Positions 8,207-15,286 of a stretch of 23,616 nucleotides of DNA are shown here, in pieces. The notes under the pieces are model-generated. The model made no database searches. It worked only from the letters and a program-made list of their open reading frames with translations, and was not told the origin of the DNA. Each line of letters starts with the position of its first letter. Position 1 is the first letter of the stretch. Source of the DNA: an uncultured bacterium (GTDB taxonomy: Bacteria; Bacillota; Clostridia; Lachnospirales; Lachnospiraceae); contig CALFUE010000024.1 of assembly GCA_937916345.1 (NCBI GenBank), forward strand, positions 1-23,616, read 5' to 3'. A program made the position numbers and the translations under genes.

Positions 8207-9090
8207 CACTTCTTCCTGCCTACAAGAGATTCCAATATATCCGAGAGACCATCAGCTCTTTCACCGAGCTCTGATATTATGGCTCTCGCCTTCATAAACA
8301 GCTCCGTGAGCGCAGACTTTGAGGCATCAAGCCCCACCAGGGATACATAGGTAGTTTTGTTATTTTTGTCGTCGCTTCCTATTGGTTTCCCCAGCTCATC
8401 AAAGTTTCCTGTCACATCCAGTATATCGTCCTGTATCTGAAAGGCTATTCCGACAGCCTCCCCCAGTTGTTCCATGAGGCGGATATTTTCCTCCGAAGCA
8501 TTTGCCATGACTGCCCCCATCATAAGTGACGCCTCTATCAGAGCGGCAGTTTTGCCCTTGTGTATAAAGGTAATGGTGTAGAGATCAATATTTTTTTCAG
8601 CGCTCTCCACATCCACTGCCTGTCCGCCCAGCATTCCGCCTATTCCGCTCTTTTCCGCGAGAATGCTGATGGTCCTCACCACAGTCTCCGGAGCCGCGCC
8701 GGCCTCACAGGCCTTTGCCGCAGTATAAAAGGCGTGAGTCTGAAGTCCGTCTCCCGCCAGTATTCCCATGGCTTCGCCGTATTTCCTGTGGGTGGTCAGC
8801 CCGCCTCTCCTGTAATCATCATTATCCATTGCAGGCAGGTCGTCGTGACACAGACTGTAATTGTGTATCATCTCTACCGCCGCCATAATGGGGGCAATGA
8901 CACCCATGTCCTCTCCCCCGAAGCATCTGTAGGCCTCATATACCATCCTTGGGCGCAGTCTCTTACCGCCAACCCTGATGCTGTAATTCATTGCCCCGGC
9001 AATGGTTTTTACCGGTCCTTCCTCCTCCGGAAGAAAAGGTTCTATCAGTTTTTCTATCTCTTCTGCATTCATATTTTTTATCCACCCCAT
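8206..9090 (-). CDS. ispA: Short-chain polyprenyl (farnesyl/geranyl) diphosphate synthase
   Basis: This trans-prenyltransferase joins isopentenyl diphosphate units to allylic diphosphates, feeding undecaprenyl and quinone-type lipids. The 294-residue protein shows GGKRLRP (41-47), the first Asp-rich motif DDLPAMD (83-89) and the second DDILD (221-225), the two Mg-diphosphate sites. Two residues before the first motif is Cys81, and small residues nearby fit a C15 product, but product length is inference. The ATG at 9088-9090 directly follows the xseB stop (TAAATG); an internal ATG at 9070-9072 after GGGGTGG is possible, but family spacing to GGKRLRP favours the longer form. It overlaps dxs start codons by up to four bases. 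Confidence 0.95.
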   Translation of the reverse strand: MGWIKNMNAEEIEKLIEPFLPEEEGPVKTIAGAMNYSIRVGGKRLRPRMVYEAYRCFGGEDMGVIAPIMAAVEMIHNYSLCHDDLPAMDNDDYRRGGLTTHRKYGEAMGILAGDGLQTHAFYTAAKACEAGAAPETVVRTISILAEKSGIGGMLGGQAVDVESAEKNIDLYTITFIHKGKTAALIEASLMMGAVMANASEENIRLMEQLGEAVGIAFQIQDDILDVTGNFDELGKPIGSDDKNNKTTYVSLVGLDASKSALTELFMKARAIISELGERADGLSDILESLVGRKK

Positions 9091-9339
9091 TTACCCAAAG
9101 TCCTCTATGACTCCGTCACCTGTGATCTTTTTAATCCTTTCCTCCACTCCAGAGAGCTTCTCGGAGAGCATTTTCATTACGAGAACTCCTTTCTCGTACT
9201 CCCGGAAGGAATCCTCGAGGGAAAGGTCCGGATCCGATAAAGCATCCACGGTTTTTTCCGCCTTCTCAAACAGTTCCTCGATGCTCATATTCTCAAACTG
9301 CGACATATCAGATGCTTCTTGTAGCTTTGACTGTGACAT
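9091..9339 (-). CDS. xseB: Exodeoxyribonuclease VII small subunit
   Basis: XseB is the small subunit of exonuclease VII, a single-strand-specific DNase that digests to oligonucleotides. The 82-residue frame contains the family core, a two-helix hairpin with FEKAEKTVDAL, LSLEDSFREYEKG and a lysine-rich second helix. Two starts are possible. The ATG at 9337-9339 has GGAG six bases upstream and would overlap the end of xseA by 32 bases; the ATG at 9304-9306 (MSQFENMS) begins just after the xseA stop but has a weak ribosome site. I list the longer form on the Shine-Dalgarno evidence; both begin with MSQ. It abuts ispA with no gap. Confidence 0.93.
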   Translation of the reverse strand: MSQSKLQEASDMSQFENMSIEELFEKAEKTVDALSDPDLSLEDSFREYEKGVLVMKMLSEKLSGVEERIKKITGDGVIEDFG

Positions 9340-10513
9340 CTACTACTCCTTTTTCCATATAGAGTGACAGATCGTCACCCACCTTCAGCTCACCTGGCTC
9401 GGTCAGCTTTTTACCGTCTTTATCCAGCACCAGCGCATATCCGCCGGAGATCTTTTTTAGGGGAGAAACCGCATCCAGCCTCTCGGAGAGAACACTATAC
9501 CTGTGCTTTAAGGCAACCATCCTGCCGTCAAAGGATGATACGAGGCGCATCATTAGAGCATCTGCCTCTTTTTTTTTCAACTCTACCGAGCTGACGGGAT
9601 CGTGGCTCTTTAACGCTGCAAGGAGTCTGTCCCTCTTTAAGCGCGCCATCCCGGTCTTCGAGAGAAGAGAATCACAGGCTTTCCTGTACAGCTCCCTCAC
9701 CATGTCCACGGCAGCCTCATAATCAAAGACACAGAGCTCAGCCGCTGCCGACGGCGTAGGTGCCCGAAGATCCGCCACAAAATCGGCTATGGTGAAATCC
9801 GTCTCATGTCCGACGGCGGATACCACCGGCGTCTCACAGTGAAATATCGCCTTTGCCAGCTCCTCGTCATTAAAGCACCAAAGATCCTCCATCGATCCCC
9901 CGCCGCGTCCGAGTATTATCACATCCACCCCTGCAAAATCAAGAATCTCCAAACCCTCGATACAGGATGCCGCAGCCCCCTCTCCCTGAACCCTTGCGGG
10001 AAAGAGATATATTTCGACGAAGGGGTTCCTCCTCCTGGAGATACTGATAATATCCCTTATGGCAGCTCCTGTTTCGGCGGTGATTACACCGATCCTCTTC
10101 GCAAAGGGCGGTATTGGCTTTTTATAGCTATCGTCAAAATACCCGGCCTCAGAGAGAGCATTTTTTAATTCCATGAAATGGGCAAAGAGATCGCCCAGAC
10201 CTGCCACCTCTATACGGGAGGCAATGATCTGGTATCTGCCCTGTTTTTCGTAAACTTCTATTTTGCCGGTGACCTCTACCCTGTCACCATCTTTTAATCT
10301 CAGTTTAAGGTTTTTGGCCGTACCGGCCCACATGACGGCGGGAATCAGTCCCCCCTCGTCCTTCAGATTGAAATAGATATGACCGCTGCTGTGATATTTG
10401 CAGCCCGACAACTCACCCGAAACAGTCACATGGTCAAGCAGAAAATCCTGCTCGAACATGCTCTTTATGTATCTGTTTATCTGAGTGACACTGTAAACCC
10501 TTGCATTCCCCAT
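9308..10513 (-). CDS. xseA: Exodeoxyribonuclease VII large subunit
   Basis: XseA is the catalytic large subunit of exonuclease VII and works with XseB encoded immediately downstream. The 401-residue protein starts with YSVTQINRYIK and an OB-fold (about 1-105) for single-stranded DNA binding. The catalytic domain holds RIGVITAETGAAIRDI, LGRGGGSMEDLW and the SAVGHETDFTIADFVADLRA-PTPSAAAE block typical of the family; a coiled-coil region follows before the C-terminal strand section ending in VKATRSI. The ATG at 10511-10513 directly follows the nusB stop (TAAATG), so translation is probably coupled to nusB. The length is normal to slightly short. Confidence 0.97.
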   Translation of the reverse strand: MGNARVYSVTQINRYIKSMFEQDFLLDHVTVSGELSGCKYHSSGHIYFNLKDEGGLIPAVMWAGTAKNLKLRLKDGDRVEVTGKIEVYEKQGRYQIIASRIEVAGLGDLFAHFMELKNALSEAGYFDDSYKKPIPPFAKRIGVITAETGAAIRDIISISRRRNPFVEIYLFPARVQGEGAAASCIEGLEILDFAGVDVIILGRGGGSMEDLWCFNDEELAKAIFHCETPVVSAVGHETDFTIADFVADLRAPTPSAAAELCVFDYEAAVDMVRELYRKACDSLLSKTGMARLKRDRLLAALKSHDPVSSVELKKKEADALMMRLVSSFDGRMVALKHRYSVLSERLDAVSPLKKISGGYALVLDKDGKKLTEPGELKVGDDLSLYMEKGVVDVTVKATRSI

Positions 10514-10936
10514 TTATTTAATGATCCGTGACAACGCCCCATTCACGAAAGAACCCGATGAGCCTCCACCGAACTCCTTGGCCAGCAGCACCGCTTCATT
10601 GATAGAAACCTTTTTGGGTACATCAGGATCAAAATTCATCTCGTAAACCGCCAGTCTGATGGCTGCCAGTTCCACCTTTCCGATGCGGGTAATCTTCCAT
10701 TCCGTGACACGCTCTGTGATGAGCTGATCTATATCTGACAGATGCTTCAGCAGATCGGTGTACCTCACCGTCACAAACTGATGATCCTCGGGAGATATGG
10801 GCTCAACGCTCATATCTTCATATATCAGATCGTCATCCAGAATATCCGCAAAGCGATCGGGAAGCTCATTTGCATCGTAGAATTCAATTATAAATGTCCC
10901 ATACAGCAAAAGCTGTCTCAAGCGATGCCTGTTCAT
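10514..10936 (-). CDS. nusB: Transcription antitermination factor NusB
   Basis: NusB, with NusE (S10), binds boxA RNA and supports antitermination on rRNA operons. The 140-residue protein has the all-helical fold pattern and the conserved C-terminal part VELAAIRLAVYEM, VSINEAVLLAKEFG and FVNGALSRII, plus an N-terminal RHRLRQLLLYG. The middle (about 20-60) is acidic and longer than in compact homologues, a common clostridial form. Its start codon shares one base with the asp23 stop (TAATG), pointing to coupled translation, and it abuts xseA. Confidence 0.95.
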   Translation of the reverse strand: MNRHRLRQLLLYGTFIIEFYDANELPDRFADILDDDLIYEDMSVEPISPEDHQFVTVRYTDLLKHLSDIDQLITERVTEWKITRIGKVELAAIRLAVYEMNFDPDVPKKVSINEAVLLAKEFGGGSSGSFVNGALSRIIK

Positions 10937-11307
10937 TATTCCAGATCCACCGATGCGATACGGACATTAACTGCCGATACTTTTAACCCCGTCATATTCT
11001 CAACAGCAATCTTGACCTTTTCCTGAACCTCGGAAAATACCTTTGGCATGCTGTAGCCATACCGGATCACTATGGACAACTCCACCTCGGTGGTCTTGTC
11101 CTCGCCGATATTTATAATAACACCCTTGGAGAGCTTTTTGATGCCGAGCTTGGCCACCATATCGTTGGTAATGTTGCCCTCGAGGGTCACAACGCCCTCG
11201 ACCTCCGTAGCAGCCAGGGCTGCCACGATAGCCACTACCTCCTCAGCAATCCTTACTTCGCCCGCCTCATCCTCTTTGATCGTGATGATCATTCTGTCGT
11301 CCGCCAT
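10936..11307 (-). CDS. Asp23/Gls24 family envelope stress protein
   Basis: Asp23-family proteins of Gram-positives are small, often abundant membrane-associated proteins tied to envelope and alkaline stress; in Staphylococcus Asp23 is tethered by a membrane partner. This 123-residue protein has the family core: an N-terminal GEVRIAEEVVAIVAALAA segment, VEGVVTL, a GVIINIGEDKTTEVELSIVIRYG strand block split by the charged loop, and the C-terminal VKIAVENMTGLKVSAVNVRI. There is no membrane segment of its own. AGGAGG lies four bases before the ATG. It sits between a small two-helix membrane protein and nusB, a frequent place for this family in Clostridia. Confidence 0.92.
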   Translation of the reverse strand: MADDRMIITIKEDEAGEVRIAEEVVAIVAALAATEVEGVVTLEGNITNDMVAKLGIKKLSKGVIINIGEDKTTEVELSIVIRYGYSMPKVFSEVQEKVKIAVENMTGLKVSAVNVRIASVDLE

Positions 11308-11328
11308 ACTTCCTCCTAATGATTCAAA

Positions 11329-11547
11329 TTACTGCTTTTCTTCATCATCCCCGTGCTTTATCCTGTACATCCACATAAACCAGGCGAGGATAATGGGTAT
11401 TACTATGGATGCGAAAACAGCCGTCATAAAGTATCTCATGCTCTCACTTGAATCTGCCAGCGCCAGTATAAATAATACTATATATATCGCCAGCAAAAGC
11501 ACTATGGCGATGATCGCAATGACTCTTCTCACATTTGAACCTTTCAT
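11329..11547 (-). CDS. Small membrane protein with two predicted TM helices, function unknown
   Basis: I do not recognise a named family. From the ATG at 11545-11547 the product is 72 residues with two hydrophobic helices (about 8-30, AIIAIVLLLAIYIVLFILAL, and 39-61, AVFASIVIPIILAWFMWMY) joined by a short Asp/Ser/Glu loop and ending in a charged tail RIKHGDDEEKQ. The frame is open further upstream to 11586, but GGGGG lies six bases before the ATG at 11547, and that ATG starts one base after the neighbouring stop (TGATATG), so the short form is preferred. It precedes asp23 by 21 bases. A membrane-anchor role for Asp23 is a guess from position only; it does not look like AmaP or DUF2273. Confidence 0.8.
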   Translation of the reverse strand: MKGSNVRRVIAIIAIVLLLAIYIVLFILALADSSESMRYFMTAVFASIVIPIILAWFMWMYRIKHGDDEEKQ

Positions 11548-11548
11548 A

Positions 11549-11848
11549 TCAGACCCCCAAAAACTCACCATCCTCATAAGAAACACCTGAAAGCCACTCG
11601 GCGATGCCCGTGAGAGCCTCCTCAGAGAAGGGAAAGAACCTGTATATCTTTTGCTCCTCCGGTGTCTTAAAGAATTCGTAAGGCTCCGGGTATAGCCACA
11701 CCTTTAATCTCTTTTCGGCGGGCGTATCCCCGAAGGCTTCGGTTTCAGATTTCTCGATACGGTAACGGAAGCCCGAGACCGAACCTGTGAATGGCGAGAG
11801 CTCGTAAAATGCTATGTGAAGCAGATCATAGGGCAATACCTTTCCCAT
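11549..11848 (-). CDS. Conserved-looking 99-aa protein of unknown function
   Basis: I do not recognise this protein. It is a soluble, mixed-composition 99-residue product with several Tyr, Phe and Trp residues, no signal peptide and no Cys. It opens with MGKVLPYDLLHIAFYELSPF, then a basic-acidic strand-like section (FRYRIEKSETEAFG), a KVWLYPEPYEFFKTPEE stretch, and a C-terminal helix FPFSEEALTGIAEWL. The aromatic-rich pattern suggests a small folded alpha/beta domain rather than disorder. The ATG is three bases past the purA stop and its own stop is one base from the next start, so it belongs to the purA-asp23 operon. Function cannot be inferred beyond that. Confidence 0.78.
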   Translation of the reverse strand: MGKVLPYDLLHIAFYELSPFTGSVSGFRYRIEKSETEAFGDTPAEKRLKVWLYPEPYEFFKTPEEQKIYRFFPFSEEALTGIAEWLSGVSYEDGEFLGV

Positions 11849-11851
11849 GGT

Positions 11852-13126
11852 CTACCTCTTTATGATGTCAACTCTCTCCGGTCCGTTGGAGACGTATTTT
11901 ATCGGAAATCCTATCCTCTCCTCGATAAACTCAATGTATCTGCGGCAGTTCTCCGGAAGCTTTTCGTATTCCCTGATGCCTGAGATGTCGCATTTCCATC
12001 CGGGCAGCACTTCAAAAACCGGCTTTGCTTTTTTAAGCTTGCTCACAACAGGGAAATCTGTTGTGACTTCTCCGTCTATCTCATAGCTGGTGCATACAGG
12101 TATCTCGTCGAGATAACCAAGAGAATCCACCACGGTAAAGGCAACAGCAGTTGTGCCCTGGAGCCTGCAGCCGTAGCGGCTTGCCACACAATCGAACCAG
12201 CCCACTCTCCTGGGGCGTCCTGTGGTTGCGCCGTACTCACCTCCAAAGGCTCCGTTATTTCTGAGGAGATCAGCTTCCTCACCGAATATCTCACTGACAA
12301 ACTCTCCTGCGCCAACCGCCGAAGAATATGCCTTTACAACCGTCACGATATCCTTTATCTCGTATGGAGGTATTCCAGCTCCCACCGCGCCGAAAGCCGC
12401 TATGGTGTGGGATGATGTGACCATTGGATAGATGCCGTGATCGGTATCCTTCATGGTGCCCAGCTGTCCCTCCAGAAGGATATTCTTGCCATTCTTTATA
12501 GCATCATGCAGGAAGGATGACACATCTGCCACATAGGGAGCTATCATATCCCTGTAACCGTGGAGTTCATCCATCAGAGCCTCCTCTGTCAGAATCGGCT
12601 TTTTGTAGAGATGCTCCAGCATGGTATTTTTCAAGACGCATATCTTTTTTACACGCTCCGACAATATCTCATCATCAAACAGCTCATTTACCTGAAAACC
12701 TATCTTTGCGTATTTGTCCGAATAGAAGGGGGCGATGCCGGATTTTGTGGAGCCGAAGGATGCTCCTGCAAGCCTCTCCTCCTCGTAGGCATCGAAATCC
12801 TTGTGATAGCTCATCACGATCTGGGCTCTGTCTGAGACCAGAAGCCTCGGTGGCTTAGCGCCCTTTGATATGATGTCGTCTATCTCGTCTTTAAGTTTTC
12901 CCACATCCAGAGCCACACCGTTTCCGATGATATTTGTGATATGGTCGTAGAACACTCCGCTGGGAAGCGTGTGAAGAGCAAATTTCCTTCCGTCAATAAC
13001 TATGGTATGACCCGCGTTGGCACCGCCCTGGAACCTGATGACAACATCAGCTTCCGCAGCCAGCATATCAGTTATCTTGCCTTTTCCCTCGTCTCCCCAG
13101 TTTGCTCCAACAATCGCTCTAACCAT
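11852..13126 (-). CDS. purA: Adenylosuccinate synthetase
   Basis: PurA couples IMP and aspartate with GTP hydrolysis to make adenylosuccinate, the first step from IMP to AMP. The 424-residue protein carries the phosphate-binding GDEGKGK (11-17, catalytic Asp12) and GGANAGHT (34-41, catalytic His40). Further family blocks are DTDHGIYPMVTSS (227-239), VGAGIPPY and GEYGATTGRPRRVGWFD. Some usual motifs are altered: GSTKSGIAP (125-133) where GTTGRGIGP is typical, and EGQLGTMKD where EGAQGTLLD is typical, suggesting a clostridial variant subfamily. The ATG follows GAGGAG with a six-base spacer. DegV ends 39 bases upstream; no convincing promoter is visible there, so it may share the degV transcript. 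Confidence 0.96.
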   Translation of the reverse strand: MVRAIVGANWGDEGKGKITDMLAAEADVVIRFQGGANAGHTIVIDGRKFALHTLPSGVFYDHITNIIGNGVALDVGKLKDEIDDIISKGAKPPRLLVSDRAQIVMSYHKDFDAYEEERLAGASFGSTKSGIAPFYSDKYAKIGFQVNELFDDEILSERVKKICVLKNTMLEHLYKKPILTEEALMDELHGYRDMIAPYVADVSSFLHDAIKNGKNILLEGQLGTMKDTDHGIYPMVTSSHTIAAFGAVGAGIPPYEIKDIVTVVKAYSSAVGAGEFVSEIFGEEADLLRNNGAFGGEYGATTGRPRRVGWFDCVASRYGCRLQGTTAVAFTVVDSLGYLDEIPVCTSYEIDGEVTTDFPVVSKLKKAKPVFEVLPGWKCDISGIREYEKLPENCRRYIEFIEERIGFPIKYVSNGPERVDIIKR

Positions 13127-13165
13127 TTTCGTCTCCTCTGATCTTTTTTAATAATTCTGTTAAAT

Positions 13166-14038
13166 CTAATAACCTATCTGTTTTGAGCAGGCCAACGCCA
13201 ACGCCCCCGGCCCTATGTGACAGGACACGGAAAGTGACAGCGGCTGCATCACTATATCCATCCCCGGGAAGTTACAAACCACCTGCTCCCTGAATTCCTC
13301 TGCCGTGACCAGATCCTTTGTGTATGCTATCTCAAGGTGCATGGTGCTGCCCTGAGGACTGTGGAAACGCCCAGTGAAATCCTTTTTCATCTGTTCTATC
13401 ATGATGCGCTTTGCGCTCTTGACGTTTCTGGCCTTTGCGAAGGCGTCCAGCTTTTCGCCCTGGATCTGAAGCACCGGCTTTAATCCCAGGACTGTCCCGA
13501 TGGCTGCCGCCGCCGGCGTGATACGGCCTCCCTTTTTCAGATAATAGAGAGTATCAAGCATAATATATATGGAGGACTGGAATTTGTTTTCCTCCAGGAT
13601 CATTTTTATATCCGATCCGCTCCTCCCATTCCTTGCCAGCTCTATGGCGTCTATGACCGACTGCCTCTGTGTAACAGAGATACGCTGGTTGTCCACCACA
13701 TGAACCTTTCCATGATAGGGATAGTCCCTCGCCATCATGGCCGCGGCCTGACAGGAACCTGAAAGTCCGCTGGACATGGGGATGTAGACCAATTCGTCCC
13801 AGGTCTTTAATAGCTCATCCCACATGGCTGTCAACTCGCCTATTATAGGCATACTGGTCTTTATATCAGCCCCGGAGGTGAGTAATTCATAGAATTGCTC
13901 CTGAGTTAGATCAATATCCTCGTAGTACAACTTTCCGTCAATGTAAAATGGCATGGGTACCACTCTAACGCCGAGGCTCTCCCCTTCCTTCAGGGTAATG
14001 CCGGAATTACTGTCGGTGATTATCGCAACTTTACCCAT
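13166..14038 (-). CDS. DegV family fatty-acid-binding protein
   Basis: DegV/FakB proteins bind a fatty acid and, with the FakA kinase, present it for phosphorylation; many clostridial members have unknown cargo. The 290-residue product starts with VAIITDSNSGIT and has IKTSMP (the Ser/Thr region that contacts the carboxylate), MSSGLSGSCQAA, a LYYLKKGGRITPAAAAIG segment, LKPVLQIQ and the C-terminal HIGPGALALA. The frame extends upstream to 14083, but GGAGG lies seven bases before the ATG at 14036-14038, which also matches the family start, so I use it. It is the first gene of the minus-strand cluster and is divergent from the glycosyltransferase. No fakA is nearby. Confidence 0.93.
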   Translation of the reverse strand: MGKVAIITDSNSGITLKEGESLGVRVVPMPFYIDGKLYYEDIDLTQEQFYELLTSGADIKTSMPIIGELTAMWDELLKTWDELVYIPMSSGLSGSCQAAAMMARDYPYHGKVHVVDNQRISVTQRQSVIDAIELARNGRSGSDIKMILEENKFQSSIYIMLDTLYYLKKGGRITPAAAAIGTVLGLKPVLQIQGEKLDAFAKARNVKSAKRIMIEQMKKDFTGRFHSPQGSTMHLEIAYTKDLVTAEEFREQVVCNFPGMDIVMQPLSLSVSCHIGPGALALACSKQIGY

Positions 14039-14074
14039 AACAGATCCTCCATTTGCGGATAAAATATCTATCAC

Positions 14075-14102
14075 TTGACACACGAGAGTATATTACCATA
14101 AC
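14075..14102 (+). promoter_or_regulatory. Possible promoter of the glycosyltransferase gene
   Basis: A consensus -35 box TTGACA (14075-14080) is followed after 16 bases by CATAAC (14097-14102), a 4/6 match to the -10 consensus. It overlaps the degV promoter on the other strand, so the two transcription units may compete. The leader would be roughly 70 bases and contains a nine-base T-run (14122-14130). Confidence 0.33.
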
Positions 14103-14118
14103 AGGCAGCAAAAGTGAA
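14090..14118 (-). promoter_or_regulatory. Probable promoter of degV
   Basis: On the minus strand TTCACT (14113-14118) and TAATAT (14090-14095) are 17 bases apart, and the -10 box is preceded by TGG, forming an extended -10 element. The leader to the degV ATG would be about 45 bases. A TATACT hexamer overlaps at 14087-14092. It could drive the whole degV-to-recN cluster. Confidence 0.42.
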
Positions 14119-14180
14119 TACTTTTTTTTTAGTGCCTCCTGTGCCATACTTATCTCAACATCCATTAAGAGGTGCAAAGC

Positions 14181-15284
14181 ATGGACTCAAAAAAAATCCT
14201 ATTCATCACTCACCAGCTCTCAAGAACCGGAGCTCCCATAGTACTCCTTGACATGATACGCCTCGCAGCCTCCAAAGGTCACGAGATAACGGTCATTTCC
14301 CTGATGGAGGGGGAACTCTCCGAAGAACTCTGTAATATGGGGATCTCTGTCACCATAAAGGATGATTTCTGGCACGACAGGGAAAACTTCTCGAAATACG
14401 CGTCAGGTTTCTCTCTTGTAGTGGCAAACACACTTGTCACCTATCAGGTAATACACGCCCTGGCAGGTTCCGTCACCCCGGTACTCTGGTGGCTCCACGA
14501 GGGCGAACAGTACTTCGAATATTTCAAGCAGGTGCTGCCGGATTTCGCCCATCTGCCCTCAAACATACACACTGTCTGCGTCAGCTCCTATGTGTCCAGG
14601 GTGATCGAGAAACGCTACGGTGTCACCCTTCCTCTGCTGCCCTTCTGCGTCAAAAGAATGGATGATGCCGAGATTGATCCCGACAATTCCGACCCATGGC
14701 TCACGCATTTTACTTCGGCTCCCGTGAGGTTTCTCATCTGCGGCACCTACTCCATGGTCAAGGGACAGGATCTGGCCGCGGCAGCCATTAGAGAACTCCC
14801 AAAGGATATCTTCATGCGATGCAGGTTTATATTCTGCGGAAACGAGGAAATGTATGATCCAAAAATTCTGAATCCCGTGAGAGCTCTCTCTAAGACCTTT
14901 CCCGATCAGGTAAAAATGATAGCCTCAGTGCCAAGAGCCGAGGTGCTCCTGCTGATGAAATACGGTGATTTTCTGCTGATCCCCTCACGCATCGATCCGA
15001 TGCCGACAGTGGCGGTGGAGGCGATGATGATGGGAAGAATCAATATCATAACCGATGTCTGCGGCGCGGCGGGTTACCTGGAGGATGGGAGATCCGGCAT
15101 ACTGATCCCTCCTGATGATGCGGCTTCCATAGGCTATGCAATAAAAAATGCCGTCCTACTCTGTGACGACATAGAAGGCTATTCCCTGATGGCTCATGCA
15201 TCAAAAAAGATCTACGAAAACAATTTCTCCGAAGGTATCGTCAAAAATCTCATGCTCTCCGTAATTGAGGGACTCTTTGTGTAA
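14181..15284 (+). CDS. GT4-type glycosyltransferase (GT-B fold)
   Basis: The protein probably transfers a sugar from a nucleotide donor to a cell-surface polysaccharide or glycolipid precursor; neither donor nor acceptor can be read from the sequence. The 367-residue product starts with ILFITHQLSRTGAPIVLLDM, a typical Rossmann N-terminal domain of this clan, with no membrane segment. The C-terminal domain has FLICGTYSMVKGQDLAA, RFIFCGNE and the EX7E-like region LIPSRIDPMPTVAVEAMMMG, then GAAGYLEDGRSGILIPPDD, all typical of family 4. The ATG at 14181 follows AAGAGGTG by six bases; an upstream in-frame GTG at 14172 is inside that site. It stands alone, divergent from degV, and its stop is two bases from the convergent regulator stop, with no terminator between them. 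Confidence 0.88.
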   Translation: MDSKKILFITHQLSRTGAPIVLLDMIRLAASKGHEITVISLMEGELSEELCNMGISVTIKDDFWHDRENFSKYASGFSLVVANTLVTYQVIHALAGSVTPVLWWLHEGEQYFEYFKQVLPDFAHLPSNIHTVCVSSYVSRVIEKRYGVTLPLLPFCVKRMDDAEIDPDNSDPWLTHFTSAPVRFLICGTYSMVKGQDLAAAAIRELPKDIFMRCRFIFCGNEEMYDPKILNPVRALSKTFPDQVKMIASVPRAEVLLLMKYGDFLLIPSRIDPMPTVAVEAMMMGRINIITDVCGAAGYLEDGRSGILIPPDDAASIGYAIKNAVLLCDDIEGYSLMAHASKKIYENNFSEGIVKNLMLSVIEGLFV

Positions 15285-15286
15285 TG

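Noticed and set aside
13127..13165. Promoter between degV and purA
   Set aside because: The stretch is AT-rich but has no properly spaced -35/-10 pair that I can defend.
14101..14145. Terminator or riboswitch from the T-run and the ACAGGCA / TGCC-CCTGT pair
   Set aside because: The arms pair only with a bulge and flank the T-run instead of preceding it, so the structure is not convincing.
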